DNA of 8,612 nt from Deltaproteobacteria bacterium (GCA_019314085.1 JAFCZZ010000174.1:1-8612); one strand, 5' to 3'. Shown: positions 1 to 6,897, counted from the first letter of the stretch. Translations and numbers: made by a program. Notes: generated by a model from the letters alone, not told the origin.

Positions 1-107
1 CCGGTCAGATTGATCGCCGCCCCCACCTTTATCGTCTTTGCGTGCAGGCCCGGGGTCATCCCCAGAATGACAACAACACCTATGATAATACACCATATTC
101 TCCGCAT
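1..107 (-). CDS. Periplasmic branched-chain-amino-acid-type ABC substrate-binding protein, N-terminal part only
   Basis: Only the first 35 codons lie in the window; the gene runs off the left edge. It starts at ATG 107 behind a strong GGAGGAGGGA ribosome binding site (111-120). The product begins MRRIWCIIIGVVVILG and continues to PGLHA, a classic signal peptide (basic n-region, hydrophobic core, cleavage near A23). The mature start KTIKVGAAINLTG matches the first beta strand and 'xxLTG' turn of LivK/Leu-Ile-Val binding proteins (Peripla_BP_6 type). Such proteins feed amino acids or aromatic and aliphatic acids to a LivHMGF ABC transporter. The ligand cannot be read from this fragment. The Phe-rich leader upstream suggests phenylalanine or a related aromatic compound; that is inference. 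Confidence 0.75.
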   Translation of the reverse strand, partial: MRRIWCIIIGVVVILGMTPGLHAKTIKVGAAINLT

Positions 108-129
108 TGTTCCCTCCTCCTTTCAAAAT

Positions 130-157
130 AAAAAGGGCCGTGGATAATCCACGGCCC
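130..157 (-). terminator. Intrinsic terminator just upstream of the binding-protein gene (attenuator terminator)
   Basis: On the minus strand GGGCCGTGGA (157-148) pairs with TCCACGGCCC (144-135), a perfect 10-bp G+C-rich stem with a 3-nt loop, followed at once by TTTTTATTTT (134-125). It ends about 10 nt before the ribosome binding site of the gene starting at 107. A promoter therefore cannot comfortably fit between it and the gene, so transcription into that gene must read through it. Confidence 0.8.
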
Positions 158-159
158 CA

Positions 160-203
160 AAAAACAGAAAAGCCGTGGGCAAACACTCGGTCTGCCCACG
201 GCT
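160..203 (-). terminator. Upstream tandem hairpin with U-tract, shares stem sequence with the next terminator
   Basis: On the minus strand AGCCGTGGGC (203-194) pairs with GCCCACGGCT (180-171), a perfect 10-bp stem with a 13-nt loop, followed by TTTCTGTTTTTT (170-159). It could terminate by itself. Its 3' arm contains CCACGGC, which can also pair with GCCGTGG in the 5' arm of the downstream terminator, so the two hairpins can be mutually rearranged. It may also end hflKC transcripts. Confidence 0.7.
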
Positions 204-217
204 CATACAGCGCTACA

Positions 218-301
218 TCAAGAGCTCAGAAGGCAGACCTCCCCAAAAAAACCAAAAAAGCTAAAAAACCCGCCTGTCTGTTTGCCCATGATATTTTCCA
301 T
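218..301 (-). CDS. Phe-rich leader peptide (27 aa) upstream of the binding-protein gene
   Basis: A short ORF ends at TGA 220-218. It contains the block GGFFSFFGFFG: six TTT codons in three pairs (268-263, 259-254, 250-245), then EVCLLSS. Possible starts are ATG 310, 301 and 289. I choose 301 because an AAGG lies nine bases before it, whereas the ATG at 310 abuts that AAGG directly. The product from 301 begins MENIMGKQTGG. It resembles the regulatory leader peptides of phe operons (E. coli PheL is also Phe-run rich), whose role is to be translated as a sensor of charged tRNA-Phe rather than to act as a protein. It is followed by two terminators and lies 20-30 nt below a plausible promoter. Caution: the Phe codons come from T-runs, which could arise by chance. 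Confidence 0.55.
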   Translation of the reverse strand: MENIMGKQTGGFFSFFGFFGEVCLLSS

Positions 302-320
302 TTTGTGCATCCTTACTGAT

Positions 321-343
321 TTTCCGGTTTCATAAACCGGAAA
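321..343. repeat. Perfect palindrome, candidate operator
   Basis: TTTCCGGTTT (321-330) and AAACCGGAAA (334-343) are exact inverted repeats around a 3-nt centre. Neither side carries a T-run, so it is a poor intrinsic terminator. It overlaps the proposed -10 element and start point of the leftward promoter, a typical place for a dimeric repressor to bind. No regulator gene for it is visible in the window. It could also simply be an mRNA-end hairpin for hflC. Confidence 0.45.
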
Positions 344-358
344 CAACCAGAAAGTCAA
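329..358 (-). promoter_or_regulatory. Putative sigma-70 promoter for the leader and binding-protein gene
   Basis: The minus strand shows TTGACT (358-353), an 18-nt spacer and TATGAA (334-329), matching consensus at 5/6 and 4/6. It starts 8 nt after the hflC stop codon and would give a transcript starting near 322, about 20 nt before the leader start. The -10 region falls inside a perfect palindrome (321-343). Confidence 0.4.
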
Positions 359-366
359 GATAAAAC

Positions 367-1215
367 TCAATTCATGAACTTTAAAAACTTGGAGTCCGCA
401 CCTATAACCAGCTTCGTATCATCCTTAAGGGCCTTCTTGTATGCCTCGAGGCTCCTGATAAACTCATAGAACTTAAGGTCTTGCTGATACGCGTCGGCGT
501 ATATCTTCACCGCCTTGGCATCCCCCTCGCCCTTCAGCTGCTCGGACTCCTTATAGGCCTTCGCCAGGATGATCGTCCGTTCCATATCGGCCTTTGCCGT
601 AATCTTCTTGGACTCCTCTTCCCCCTCAGAACGGTACTGTTTCGCCTGCCGCTCCCTTTCGGCCTTCATACGTCCGAACACATGCTTCTCATTCTGTTCG
701 GGCAGGTCCGCCCGTTTTATCCTCACATCCACGACGTGGATACCGTAATCCTTGGCGCGCTCGGCAGATTTTTTTGTCACCTTCGTCATAATGAAATCAC
801 GGGTGCTCGACACGATATCCGACAGGTCATGCTGCCCCAGCTCAACCCGGAGCTGCGCGTACACGATGTCGTCCAACCGTGACTGGGCGCCGTTTTCATT
901 CTTCACCGTGGTATAGAATCTCAGCGGATCCGCAATGTACCACTTCGTATAGTTGTCCACGACGAGGTTCTTCTTGTCCTTCGTCAGAATCTCGGTCGGC
1001 GTCGCGTCGTACACCAGTATCCTTCGTTCAAACTGGACCACCTGCTGGATAAAGGGGACCTTGAAGTGGAGCCCGGGGCCGTATGTGCCCGCCAACGGCT
1101 TCCCCAACTGTATGACGATCGCCTGCTGCGTCTGGTCGACGGTAAAGACCGCGAGAGACGCAACAAAAATAACGATCAGAGCGGCTATTATTCCTAATTT
1201 CCCTTTTGTCTTCAT
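367..1215 (-). CDS. hflC: HflC, SPFH/prohibitin-family membrane protein of the FtsH-modulating complex
   Basis: The 282-residue product has an N-terminal membrane anchor (about residues 7-25, LGIIAALIVIFVASLAVF) followed by the SPFH/band-7 start VDQTQQAIVIQLGKP and a C-terminal charged helical region (about 190-260, with AERERQAKQYRSEGEEE) typical of HflC. In E. coli HflC (334 aa) and HflK form a large periplasm-facing assembly around the FtsH protease and modulate degradation of membrane and regulatory proteins. This copy is somewhat shorter than the E. coli one, as is usual outside gammaproteobacteria. ATG 1215 follows GGAGG with 7-nt spacing. It lies 19 nt downstream of hflK, so the two are an operon; no hflX is seen here. 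Confidence 0.93.
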   Translation of the reverse strand: MKTKGKLGIIAALIVIFVASLAVFTVDQTQQAIVIQLGKPLAGTYGPGLHFKVPFIQQVVQFERRILVYDATPTEILTKDKKNLVVDNYTKWYIADPLRFYTTVKNENGAQSRLDDIVYAQLRVELGQHDLSDIVSSTRDFIMTKVTKKSAERAKDYGIHVVDVRIKRADLPEQNEKHVFGRMKAERERQAKQYRSEGEEESKKITAKADMERTIILAKAYKESEQLKGEGDAKAVKIYADAYQQDLKFYEFIRSLEAYKKALKDDTKLVIGADSKFLKFMN

Positions 1216-1234
1216 TGTCAGCCTCCGAACAGAG

Positions 1235-2275
1235 CTACTTCGTGTTTATCGTCTTGTCGCCAAGCGACAGATGGGGGAGCATATTCTTTCCGATCTTTTC
1301 CGAGACGATAACCTTCTCGATTCCCGGAAGTATCTCCTCCATCGTTTCTATATACAGCCTCTTCTCCGTCACTTCCTTGGCCATCTTATACTGCTTGAGC
1401 ACCTGCAGGAATCTGCTCGCGTCACCCTCGGCGGAGATGATCTTGGCTTCCTTGTAGGCTATGGCGTCATTGACAATCTGTGACGACTTCCCCTTTGCCT
1501 TCGGGAGTATCTCATTCCGGTATCCGAATGCGTCATTTACCATCTTGGCCTTGTCTTCCTTCGCACTGGCAACATCCTTGAAGGCCGCCATAACCTGGTC
1601 GGGGGGGTGAACATCCTGGAGCTGAACGGCCACAATATGAATTCCCGCGTCGTACTCGTCCAATATCTGCTGGAGAATTGCCTTTGTATCCTGCTGGACC
1701 TTGAACTTACCGGTGGTCAGAATGTCATCGATCTCACTCTCTCCGGCCGTTTCACGCATCGCGGCCTCCGCGGCATCCTTGACCGTCTTGGCCTGGTCCT
1801 TCAGGTTAAAGAGGTAGGCCGCCGCGTCCTTTATCTTGAACTGGACGATAAAGGACAGATTCACGATATTTTCGGCCTTGGTGAGCATCAGGCTCTCATC
1901 CGTGACCGTCCTGATCCTGCCAAGCTGCCTGTCTCCTATCGTTCTGAATCCTATCTCTATCCTTTGTACCTGCGTTACCCTCGGCTTCAGAACCGTCTCT
2001 ATCGGCGCCGGGGCATGGTAGTGAGGACCCGGCGTTGTAGTGCGCACCGCCTTGCCGAATCTCTTGACCACACCGACCTCGTCAGGGGCGACAAAATAGA
2101 TCCCGGATGCGAGCCAGAGGATCAGCAAGACAACCACTATCACGGGGATCAACCCGTATTTTCCGCCGAAGGGAATTTTAAAAGGGATCGCTTTCTTGAT
2201 CTTTTCAATCGCCTCTTTCAGATCGGGCGGCTGCTTATTCCCCCAGGGACTTCCATCATCATCCTGCCACGCCAT
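1235..2275 (-). CDS. hflK: HflK, SPFH/prohibitin-family partner of HflC
   Basis: The 346-residue product has a short hydrophilic N-terminus (MAWQDDDGSPWGNKQPPDL; WG and PP reminiscent of the Gly/Pro-rich HflK head), one membrane segment (about 41-62, GLIPVIVVVLLILWLASGIY) and then the band-7 domain beginning VAPDEVGVVKRFGKAV, with PGPHYHAP and a long C-terminal helical region rich in Ala, Lys and Glu. It should pair with HflC to form the membrane microdomain complex that holds and restrains FtsH. It is shorter than E. coli HflK (419 aa), mainly in the N-terminal extension and tail. ATG 2275 follows GGGAGGT with about 6-nt spacing. It is the first gene of the operon with hflC and has its own promoter at 2318-2346. 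Confidence 0.93.
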   Translation of the reverse strand: MAWQDDDGSPWGNKQPPDLKEAIEKIKKAIPFKIPFGGKYGLIPVIVVVLLILWLASGIYFVAPDEVGVVKRFGKAVRTTTPGPHYHAPAPIETVLKPRVTQVQRIEIGFRTIGDRQLGRIRTVTDESLMLTKAENIVNLSFIVQFKIKDAAAYLFNLKDQAKTVKDAAEAAMRETAGESEIDDILTTGKFKVQQDTKAILQQILDEYDAGIHIVAVQLQDVHPPDQVMAAFKDVASAKEDKAKMVNDAFGYRNEILPKAKGKSSQIVNDAIAYKEAKIISAEGDASRFLQVLKQYKMAKEVTEKRLYIETMEEILPGIEKVIVSEKIGKNMLPHLSLGDKTINTK

Positions 2276-2317
2276 AACGCTACCTCCCGGTAATTCTTTT
2301 GTGAATTCTTATGGCCT

Positions 2318-2346
2318 TACCTAGCATGGCATCAAAGGAGTGTCAA
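2318..2346 (-). promoter_or_regulatory. Putative sigma-70 promoter of hflKC
   Basis: The minus strand carries a perfect TTGACA (2346-2341), a 17-nt spacer and TAGGTA (2323-2318). TG sits one base before the -10 hexamer, as in extended -10 promoters. The hexamer itself is weak apart from its first TA. The site lies about 43 nt upstream of the hflK start. Confidence 0.5.
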
Positions 2347-2427
2347 CACATATCGGAGACAAGCGTATTGTCCAAACCGGCCATATATGGTAGGAGACGA
2401 TATATCAAACTTTACAGGAGAGATCAT

Positions 2428-3774
2428 ATGAATCCGCAGGTATTCAGGGAATATGATGTCAGGGGTCTCGTCGGAGAGGACTTGAATCACGACTTCGTCT
2501 ATGACCTGGGGCGGGCCATCGGCACCTATGGAAAAGAACGGGGCGTAAAGGTCATGACCGTCGGGAGAGATTGTCGGCTGAGCTCTGAGGAATACGAGGC
2601 GGCGGTCATTGATGGGCTTCGCTCGACAGGCATCGACGTGATCGATATCGGCCTGTGTGCCACACCTATCCTCTACTATTCCATCAGGTCCCTGAAGGCC
2701 GACGGCGGGATCATGATAACCGGAAGTCATAATCCTCCGGAATTCAACGGTTTCAAGATATGCATCGGTCCCGACACCATCTACGGAGAAGACATACAAA
2801 AGCTGCGGACCATCATGGAGGGCGGCCGGTACGCGTCGGGAACGGGGACAACCCGGCAGAGTGACGTCGCGCAGGACTACCGGGAGTACCTGTTCAATAA
2901 TGTCACGATACACGAGGGTCTGAACGTGGTTGTCGACGGTGGCAACGGCGTGGGTGGATTCTTCGCCGTCCCCCTCCTCGAGCGGTTCGGGTGCTCCGTC
3001 ACCCCCCTCTACTGTGATATGGACGGCCATTTCCCCAACCATTTCCCCGATCCGACCGTCGAGGAAAACCTCACGGGACTTATACGGCTGGTCAAGGAGA
3101 AGAAAGCGGACATCGGAATCGCCTACGACGGTGACGCGGACCGTATCGGCGTCATAACGGATGAAGGGAAGATCGTGCGGGGAGACGAGCTCTTGCTCCT
3201 CTTCTCACGAGCGATACTGAAAGAGAATCCCGGCGCGGCGATCATAGGAGAGGTCAAGTGCTCTCAGACGCTCTACGACGATATAGCACAAAAGGGTGGC
3301 CGGGGGATCATGTGGAAGGCGGGGCACTCGCTGATCAAGGGGAAGATGAAGCAGGAGCACGCCCTCCTGGCGGGAGAAATGAGCGGCCACATCTTCTTCG
3401 CGGACCGCTATTTCGGCTATGACGACGCCATCTACGCGTCGCTGCGCCTCCTTGAGATCCTCTCCCTGACGGGACAGAAGCTCAGCGAACTCCTCTCGGA
3501 CATCCCCCGCACCTTCAACACCCCGGAGATACGGGTGCCGTGTTCCGACGATATAAAGTTTCAGGTAGTGGAAAAGGTCAAGGACCGGTTCGCGGCCGAC
3601 TACGACGTGATCGACATCGACGGCGTACGCGTCCAGTTCAAAGACGGATGGGGGCTTGTCCGGGCATCGAATACCCAGCCCGTCCTGGTCCTGCGCTTCG
3701 AATCGAAGACCGAAGAGGGTCTCGCTGCTATACGTAAGCTGGTAGAGGGTGTCCTGAAAGAGGTCACGGGATAG
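2428..3774 (+). CDS. Phosphomannomutase/phosphoglucomutase (alpha-D-phosphohexomutase family)
   Basis: The enzyme interconverts hexose 6-phosphate and 1-phosphate (mannose and/or glucose), supplying GDP-mannose or UDP-glucose for polysaccharide and lipopolysaccharide synthesis in the cytoplasm. The 448-residue product has all four family signatures: the phosphoserine loop TGSHNPPEFNG with catalytic S100, the Mg site YDGDADR (D234, D236, D238), the sugar-specificity loop GEMSGH (316-321) and the phosphate-binding loop RASNTQP (412-418). The GEMSGH loop is the type found in dual-specificity PMM/PGM (AlgC-like) enzymes. I chose ATG 2428 because AGGAG lies 7 nt before it and MNPQVFREYDVRG is the usual N-terminus; a frame-open extension back to 2311 adds 39 residues unlike the family and covers the hflK promoter. 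It is transcribed divergently from hflK. Confidence 0.93.
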   Translation: MNPQVFREYDVRGLVGEDLNHDFVYDLGRAIGTYGKERGVKVMTVGRDCRLSSEEYEAAVIDGLRSTGIDVIDIGLCATPILYYSIRSLKADGGIMITGSHNPPEFNGFKICIGPDTIYGEDIQKLRTIMEGGRYASGTGTTRQSDVAQDYREYLFNNVTIHEGLNVVVDGGNGVGGFFAVPLLERFGCSVTPLYCDMDGHFPNHFPDPTVEENLTGLIRLVKEKKADIGIAYDGDADRIGVITDEGKIVRGDELLLLFSRAILKENPGAAIIGEVKCSQTLYDDIAQKGGRGIMWKAGHSLIKGKMKQEHALLAGEMSGHIFFADRYFGYDDAIYASLRLLEILSLTGQKLSELLSDIPRTFNTPEIRVPCSDDIKFQVVEKVKDRFAADYDVIDIDGVRVQFKDGWGLVRASNTQPVLVLRFESKTEEGLAAIRKLVEGVLKEVTG

Positions 3775-3840
3775 TCGTGAATCACACTTCGGCGGGTACG
3801 CTACGATAGCGTGCATTCATCCCGTTCGACTTTCCACATC

Positions 3841-4282
3841 TCATTTCTTCTGTACAATGATGCCGTAATGATATGGCGGCAAGTCTATATGGGCAAACAT
3901 AACGCTGAATCCCGCCGCCTCCAAACAGTTGGGCAGGATGCTCTGCGTGTAGAAGATTAAACAGCATCACATAGTCGGCGAATGAATCGCCGAACCCTGT
4001 CCCGTCGGCAACGAAGTCACGCGTGTATAGGTTGATGTTCAGACACCCAGCGGCCTTTGCTTTGTGTCTGGTTTCTTCAATCATGGATTGCTCAATATCA
4101 AATGCGTGAACCGTTCCGGTTGTCATCAGGGCCGCGGGGATCGTGAATGTTCCGTAGCCACAGCCGAGATCAATAACATTCGCCATGTCTCCGCGCAAAC
4201 TGAGTGTCTGGAGTGTCCGGGCAGGGCTGAAGAAGGTTTGCCACATTTCTTCGGATGGCATTCCGCTGTCTCGTATTTTCAT
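3841..4282 (-). pseudogene. Class I SAM-dependent methyltransferase, broken by internal deletion and frameshift
   Basis: The 5' part, from ATG 4282 (GAGGA 6 nt before it), encodes MKIRDSGMPSEEMWQTFF, then motif I VIDLGCGYGTF, motif II AFDIEQ and the later motif DYVMLFNLLHAEHPAQL. Just after this, around 3920-3930, the reading frame goes wrong and continues only to a stop at 3782. In another frame the family C-terminus resumes as CLEAAGFSV and runs to IDLPPYHYGIIVQKK with a TGA at 3843-3841. The usual strand between these two blocks (the LLREA..LRPGG..HW..RPRP region, some 45-50 residues by comparison with remembered relatives) is absent. A deletion not divisible by three therefore removed the middle of the fold and destroyed the gene. 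Substrate unknown. An assembly gap cannot be excluded from one sequence. Confidence 0.8.
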
Positions 4283-4360
4283 TCGTGTCCTCGTAATCGA
4301 ACAGTGTTCCCATGGTTCTGATAAAAAGCTAAACACGGCAATTTTGCCGAAGGAGACCCA

Positions 4361-4394
4361 ATGAAACAGGCCGCCCGCTTTTATACGGGCGGCC
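4361..4394 (-). terminator. Terminator of the MBL-permease operon
   Basis: GGCCGCCCG (4369-4377) and CGGGCGGCC (4386-4394) form a perfect 9-bp stem with an 8-nt loop, about 40 nt beyond the permease stop. On the minus strand it is followed by TGTTTCATT, a weak U-tract. The position fits the end of the leftward operon. A second small hairpin (CGGCAA/TTGCCG, 4336-4349) followed by TGTTTAGCTTTTT on the minus strand may act as a backup. Confidence 0.6.
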
Positions 4395-4433
4395 CTTCTC
4401 TCACGAACTGCTCAATCAGACAAAAAGAAACGT

Positions 4434-5783
4434 CTATTCATCCAGGTATCTGTCTCTCGGCCATTCTGATATCAGCTTGTCAACCTCTTCTTTCTTCGAT
4501 TTATACCCTACAATATAGAATACACTTCCGATTGCAAGCCATACAAGGGAATAGAGAAGTGCCTTCGGTCCCTGTGTAATCAAAAGACCGACAGAGACAA
4601 TAATACCAAACCAGGGGATAACAGCCTTCCAGCCGTTTAGTTTCAGGGGTGCCTTTGCGTACAGCTCCGGCTGCGTCTTCGGGGCCATAATAACCCCGAC
4701 GTGGGTGACAATCCAGTTAAACAGGAACATGAACACCACAACTTCCGCCACCAGTTGAATCGTCCCGGAAATTATCAGAAAAATGGTCATACCGGCGGTA
4801 AGAATCAACGCATTACTCGGAACCCCGAATTTATTGATGGTCATAAGCGGCTTGGGAAGTAACCTGTCACGCGATGTCCCAAAAAGAATCCTGGTACCCA
4901 CCGTCTGCTCGGCATTATGAGATGAAAGAATTGCGGCAAAGGCGACCAGAATAATGAAGGTCACCCCAAAGGTACCCATATATTTTGCCGCAACGGCGGC
5001 GAAGGGCGCTTCGGCTCCCGCAAACTCTTCCCAGGGCAGGACGGCCGTCGACACAAAGGCCGACACGACATAGAGTACGGTCGGTACCGATATACCGAGA
5101 ATGATACCCCAGGTAATCGTTTTTGCCGGATCCTTTGCTTCTTCACCCAGGTCGGCTGCAAGTGTAAGGCCCGCATAGGCAAAGATGAGAAGGGATGCCC
5201 CCTTCCAAACACCCTTGAATCCCAGAGGAGACCCCATCGCTATATATTCCGCGTTCATGTGGGGAAGGCCGAGCAATATATAGATAACGATACCGGCAAT
5301 CATAAACAAGAAAAGCACATTTTGTATGATTGAAACGGTCTTGATCCCAACCCAGTTTATAATAAAAAATATGATCGTAATAACGACACCCCCCACGATG
5401 ACATTGAATTTCAGATCAAGGTTCGGGAGAGCATTCCAGTAGAGGATAAACGCCTTTGCCGTAATCGCAACGGGCCCGATCAGTGCGAGCCACATTGCCC
5501 ACCCCGATAGAAACCCTACATATTTCGACACAATCCGTGTCGGATAGACATAACTCTCCCCACCCTCTACAGGATACATGAGGTTCAGCATGACCGTACT
5601 TATGCCCACAAGTATTACCGGAACGGCGCCGATGGCAAAGGATACCCACGTCAGGGCACCCGCATATTTTGCCGCAATTCCGGTTATCACGAAAACGCCT
5701 GCACCAATGACGATCCCTGCGGTAATCGCAGTCACATCAAGTATCCCGAGTTCTTTTCTCAGATGCTTCTTCCCGTTTCCCAT
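4434..5783 (-). CDS. APC-family amino acid/polyamine permease
   Basis: The 449-residue product is strongly hydrophobic throughout, with about 12 predicted membrane segments. Near the N-terminus it carries the APC signature GIVIGAGVFVITG (residues 23-35), the unwound part of helix 1 that binds the substrate amino group, preceded by the cytoplasmic KELGILDVTAI segment. Later loops such as GTSRDRLLPKPL and INKFGVPSNAL are also typical of APC transporters (TC 2.A.3). It should import or exchange an amino acid or related amine across the inner membrane; the substrate cannot be assigned. The C-terminus is short, hydrophilic and acidic/basic mixed. ATG 5783 has an excellent AAGGAGGTG site. It starts 27 nt after the MBL-fold gene and is probably translated from the same mRNA, ending at the hairpin 4369-4394. 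Confidence 0.88.
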   Translation of the reverse strand: MGNGKKHLRKELGILDVTAITAGIVIGAGVFVITGIAAKYAGALTWVSFAIGAVPVILVGISTVMLNLMYPVEGGESYVYPTRIVSKYVGFLSGWAMWLALIGPVAITAKAFILYWNALPNLDLKFNVIVGGVVITIIFFIINWVGIKTVSIIQNVLFLFMIAGIVIYILLGLPHMNAEYIAMGSPLGFKGVWKGASLLIFAYAGLTLAADLGEEAKDPAKTITWGIILGISVPTVLYVVSAFVSTAVLPWEEFAGAEAPFAAVAAKYMGTFGVTFIILVAFAAILSSHNAEQTVGTRILFGTSRDRLLPKPLMTINKFGVPSNALILTAGMTIFLIISGTIQLVAEVVVFMFLFNWIVTHVGVIMAPKTQPELYAKAPLKLNGWKAVIPWFGIIVSVGLLITQGPKALLYSLVWLAIGSVFYIVGYKSKKEEVDKLISEWPRDRYLDE

Positions 5784-5810
5784 GTGTCACCTCCTTATTT
5801 TGTTAAATTT

Positions 5811-6695
5811 CTACATCTCAATCACCATACCCGTCTGTAATGGTGAAAACCGCTCTTTGAAGATCCTGTACAGTTCGGCCTGTGCTTTGAAACCCGTACA
5901 ATGCCCCGGATATATCCAATCGGGATCGAGTTTCTTCAGTGCCTGAGAAGTTTCTTTAATCCTTGAATCGGATGCCTCTACAAGATGAAAACCGCCGACA
6001 ATTCCATGTATCTTCTTTATCCCCGTCAACTTCATTGACTGCAGGCATATATTGACGATACCGGCATGGCTGCATCCCGTAACTATTACAATCCCCTTAT
6101 CTTCAATATGTGCGATCACGGAAATGTCGTCGAGCATTGCGTCCTCTATATAGTGACCGTTTTCTATCGTGAAAAGCGACATGCCAACTTCCTCGAAGTC
6201 CGTGACCCTTTCTACCTCGCCCGTTGTGATGAGTCCCGGCATTGCTTCCATCGAATCTTTCGTCAGATACAGGAGGCCGCCCGCTTCCTCGATATCCTCC
6301 CTCCTGTCGCCATCCATCACACCGATATGTCTCAGGGATGGTTCGGTCACAAAGTTAAGACGGAAGATATCGGGATGTGCAATAACGGGAACGTCTTTCT
6401 TTCCGATCTTCTTGAGAACCTCTGCAAGCCCCTGGGTATGATCGTAGTGACAGTGAGTGAGAACAATCATGTCGATACAGGTGGGAGAAATTTGCATCTT
6501 TTCCATGTTCTCGAGAAGCGCCTTGGGATTCTGACCCACATCGACCAATATATTTTGTATCAATCCTTTCCGCTCGGCTTGAAGAAGGAGCGATATTCCG
6601 TGTTGTCCCAGATAGGGACTTTCGTACATGACAGAATCCTCGGCAATCACCGTTATTGTCAATTTATCCAGGGTACCGTTTGTTTTCTTCTTCAT
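5811..6695 (-). CDS. MBL-fold metallohydrolase (COG1237, dihydropterin-synthase-like)
   Basis: The 294-residue product has the metallo-beta-lactamase metal motif THCHYDHTQG (H81, H83, D85, H86), then GCSHAGIVN (H210), GGFHL (H237) and PGHCTG (H265). This combination marks the COG1237 family, whose archaeal member MJ0301 makes a methanopterin precursor from a ribofuranosylaminobenzene phosphate. Bacterial members generally lack a proven role, so the reaction here is open; a two-metal hydrolase is likely. ATG 6695 is preferred: GGAGAGG lies 6 nt before it and MKKKTNG leads directly into the conserved domain. An in-frame TTG at 6719 would add eight residues but has no ribosome binding site. No signal peptide or membrane segment is seen, so it is cytoplasmic. 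It is the first gene of the operon with the permease. Confidence 0.85.
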   Translation of the reverse strand: MKKKTNGTLDKLTITVIAEDSVMYESPYLGQHGISLLLQAERKGLIQNILVDVGQNPKALLENMEKMQISPTCIDMIVLTHCHYDHTQGLAEVLKKIGKKDVPVIAHPDIFRLNFVTEPSLRHIGVMDGDRREDIEEAGGLLYLTKDSMEAMPGLITTGEVERVTDFEEVGMSLFTIENGHYIEDAMLDDISVIAHIEDKGIVIVTGCSHAGIVNICLQSMKLTGIKKIHGIVGGFHLVEASDSRIKETSQALKKLDPDWIYPGHCTGFKAQAELYRIFKERFSPLQTGMVIEM

Positions 6696-6737
6696 GTCTG
6701 GCCTCTCCTGTTTATCCAAGTATGCAAAGGGTCATCC

Positions 6738-6766
6738 ATTCGACCCCACCGTTTCCGTGCGTTCAA
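6738..6766 (-). promoter_or_regulatory. Possible promoter of the MBL-permease operon
   Basis: On the minus strand TTGAAC (6766-6761) and TCGAAT (6743-6738) are separated by 17 nt and each match consensus at 4/6. A short inverted repeat GGGTC/GACCC (6729-6733, 6742-6746) overlaps the -10 and start region. The site lies about 45 nt upstream of the MBL gene start. Confidence 0.3.
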
Positions 6767-6815
6767 GTTTCATGATTAAACGAATACAGGACTTTTACTA
6801 GAATATCAAGGAATT

Positions 6816-6897
6816 GAAAAAGGCCCCCTCGCAGAAATTAATTTGAATCTGAGACCGCTCCCAGTTAATTGAAACGTCGCTACACCGGTGAAGGGGG
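6816..6897 (-). other. Nested stem-loop followed by a T-run
   Basis: On the minus strand three stems lie inside one another: CCCCCT (6897-6892) with AGGGGG (6829-6824); AATTAA (6870-6865) with TTAATT (6841-6836); and CTGGGA-GCGG-TCTCAG (6864-6849, one G-U pair, 4-nt loop). TTTTT (6821-6817) follows the outer stem. This may be a large terminator for leftward transcripts or a folded end of a mobile element. A small structured RNA is also possible; nothing identifies a known RNA family. Confidence 0.4.

Larger units (their letters stand above)
130..239 (-). promoter_or_regulatory. Candidate ribosome-mediated attenuator: alternative pairings between leader peptide and terminators
   Basis: Five segments on the minus strand can be read in order: 0 = GGTCTGCC (239-232, inside the leader peptide just after the Phe codons); A = 203-189; B = 180-171; C = 157-148; D = 144-135. 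A:B and C:D are the two terminator hairpins. Segment 0 is exactly complementary to GGCAGACC in A (196-189), 8 bp, and this overlaps the A:B stem. B can pair with C over 7 bp (CCACGGC/GCCGTGG). A ribosome stalled at the first Phe codons would leave segment 0 free, giving 0:A plus B:C and readthrough. A ribosome at the stop codon (220-218) would cover segment 0, giving A:B and C:D and termination. The pairings are seen; the regulatory logic is inferred. Without any translation the same model predicts readthrough, which is unusual. Confidence 0.6.

Noticed and set aside
2311..2427. Extended N-terminus of the phosphohexomutase
   Set aside because: The 39 extra residues do not resemble the family, cover the hflK promoter, and the internal ATG 2428 has a proper ribosome site and the conserved N-terminus.
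3796..3814. Small perfect hairpin ACGCTA-CGA-TAGCGT between the convergent mutase and methyltransferase genes
   Set aside because: It has no T-run on either strand and a short stem, so terminator function is not supported.
4303..4313. GAACACTGTTC palindrome upstream of the methyltransferase pseudogene, considered as a LexA box
   Set aside because: The spacing between half-sites is 3, not the 4 of GAAC-N4-GTTC, and the downstream gene has no SOS link.
4361..4579. Plus-strand 72-codon ORF with a good AAGGAG site before its ATG
   Set aside because: It contains the operon terminator hairpin, overlaps the permease 3' end in antisense and has no recognisable domain.
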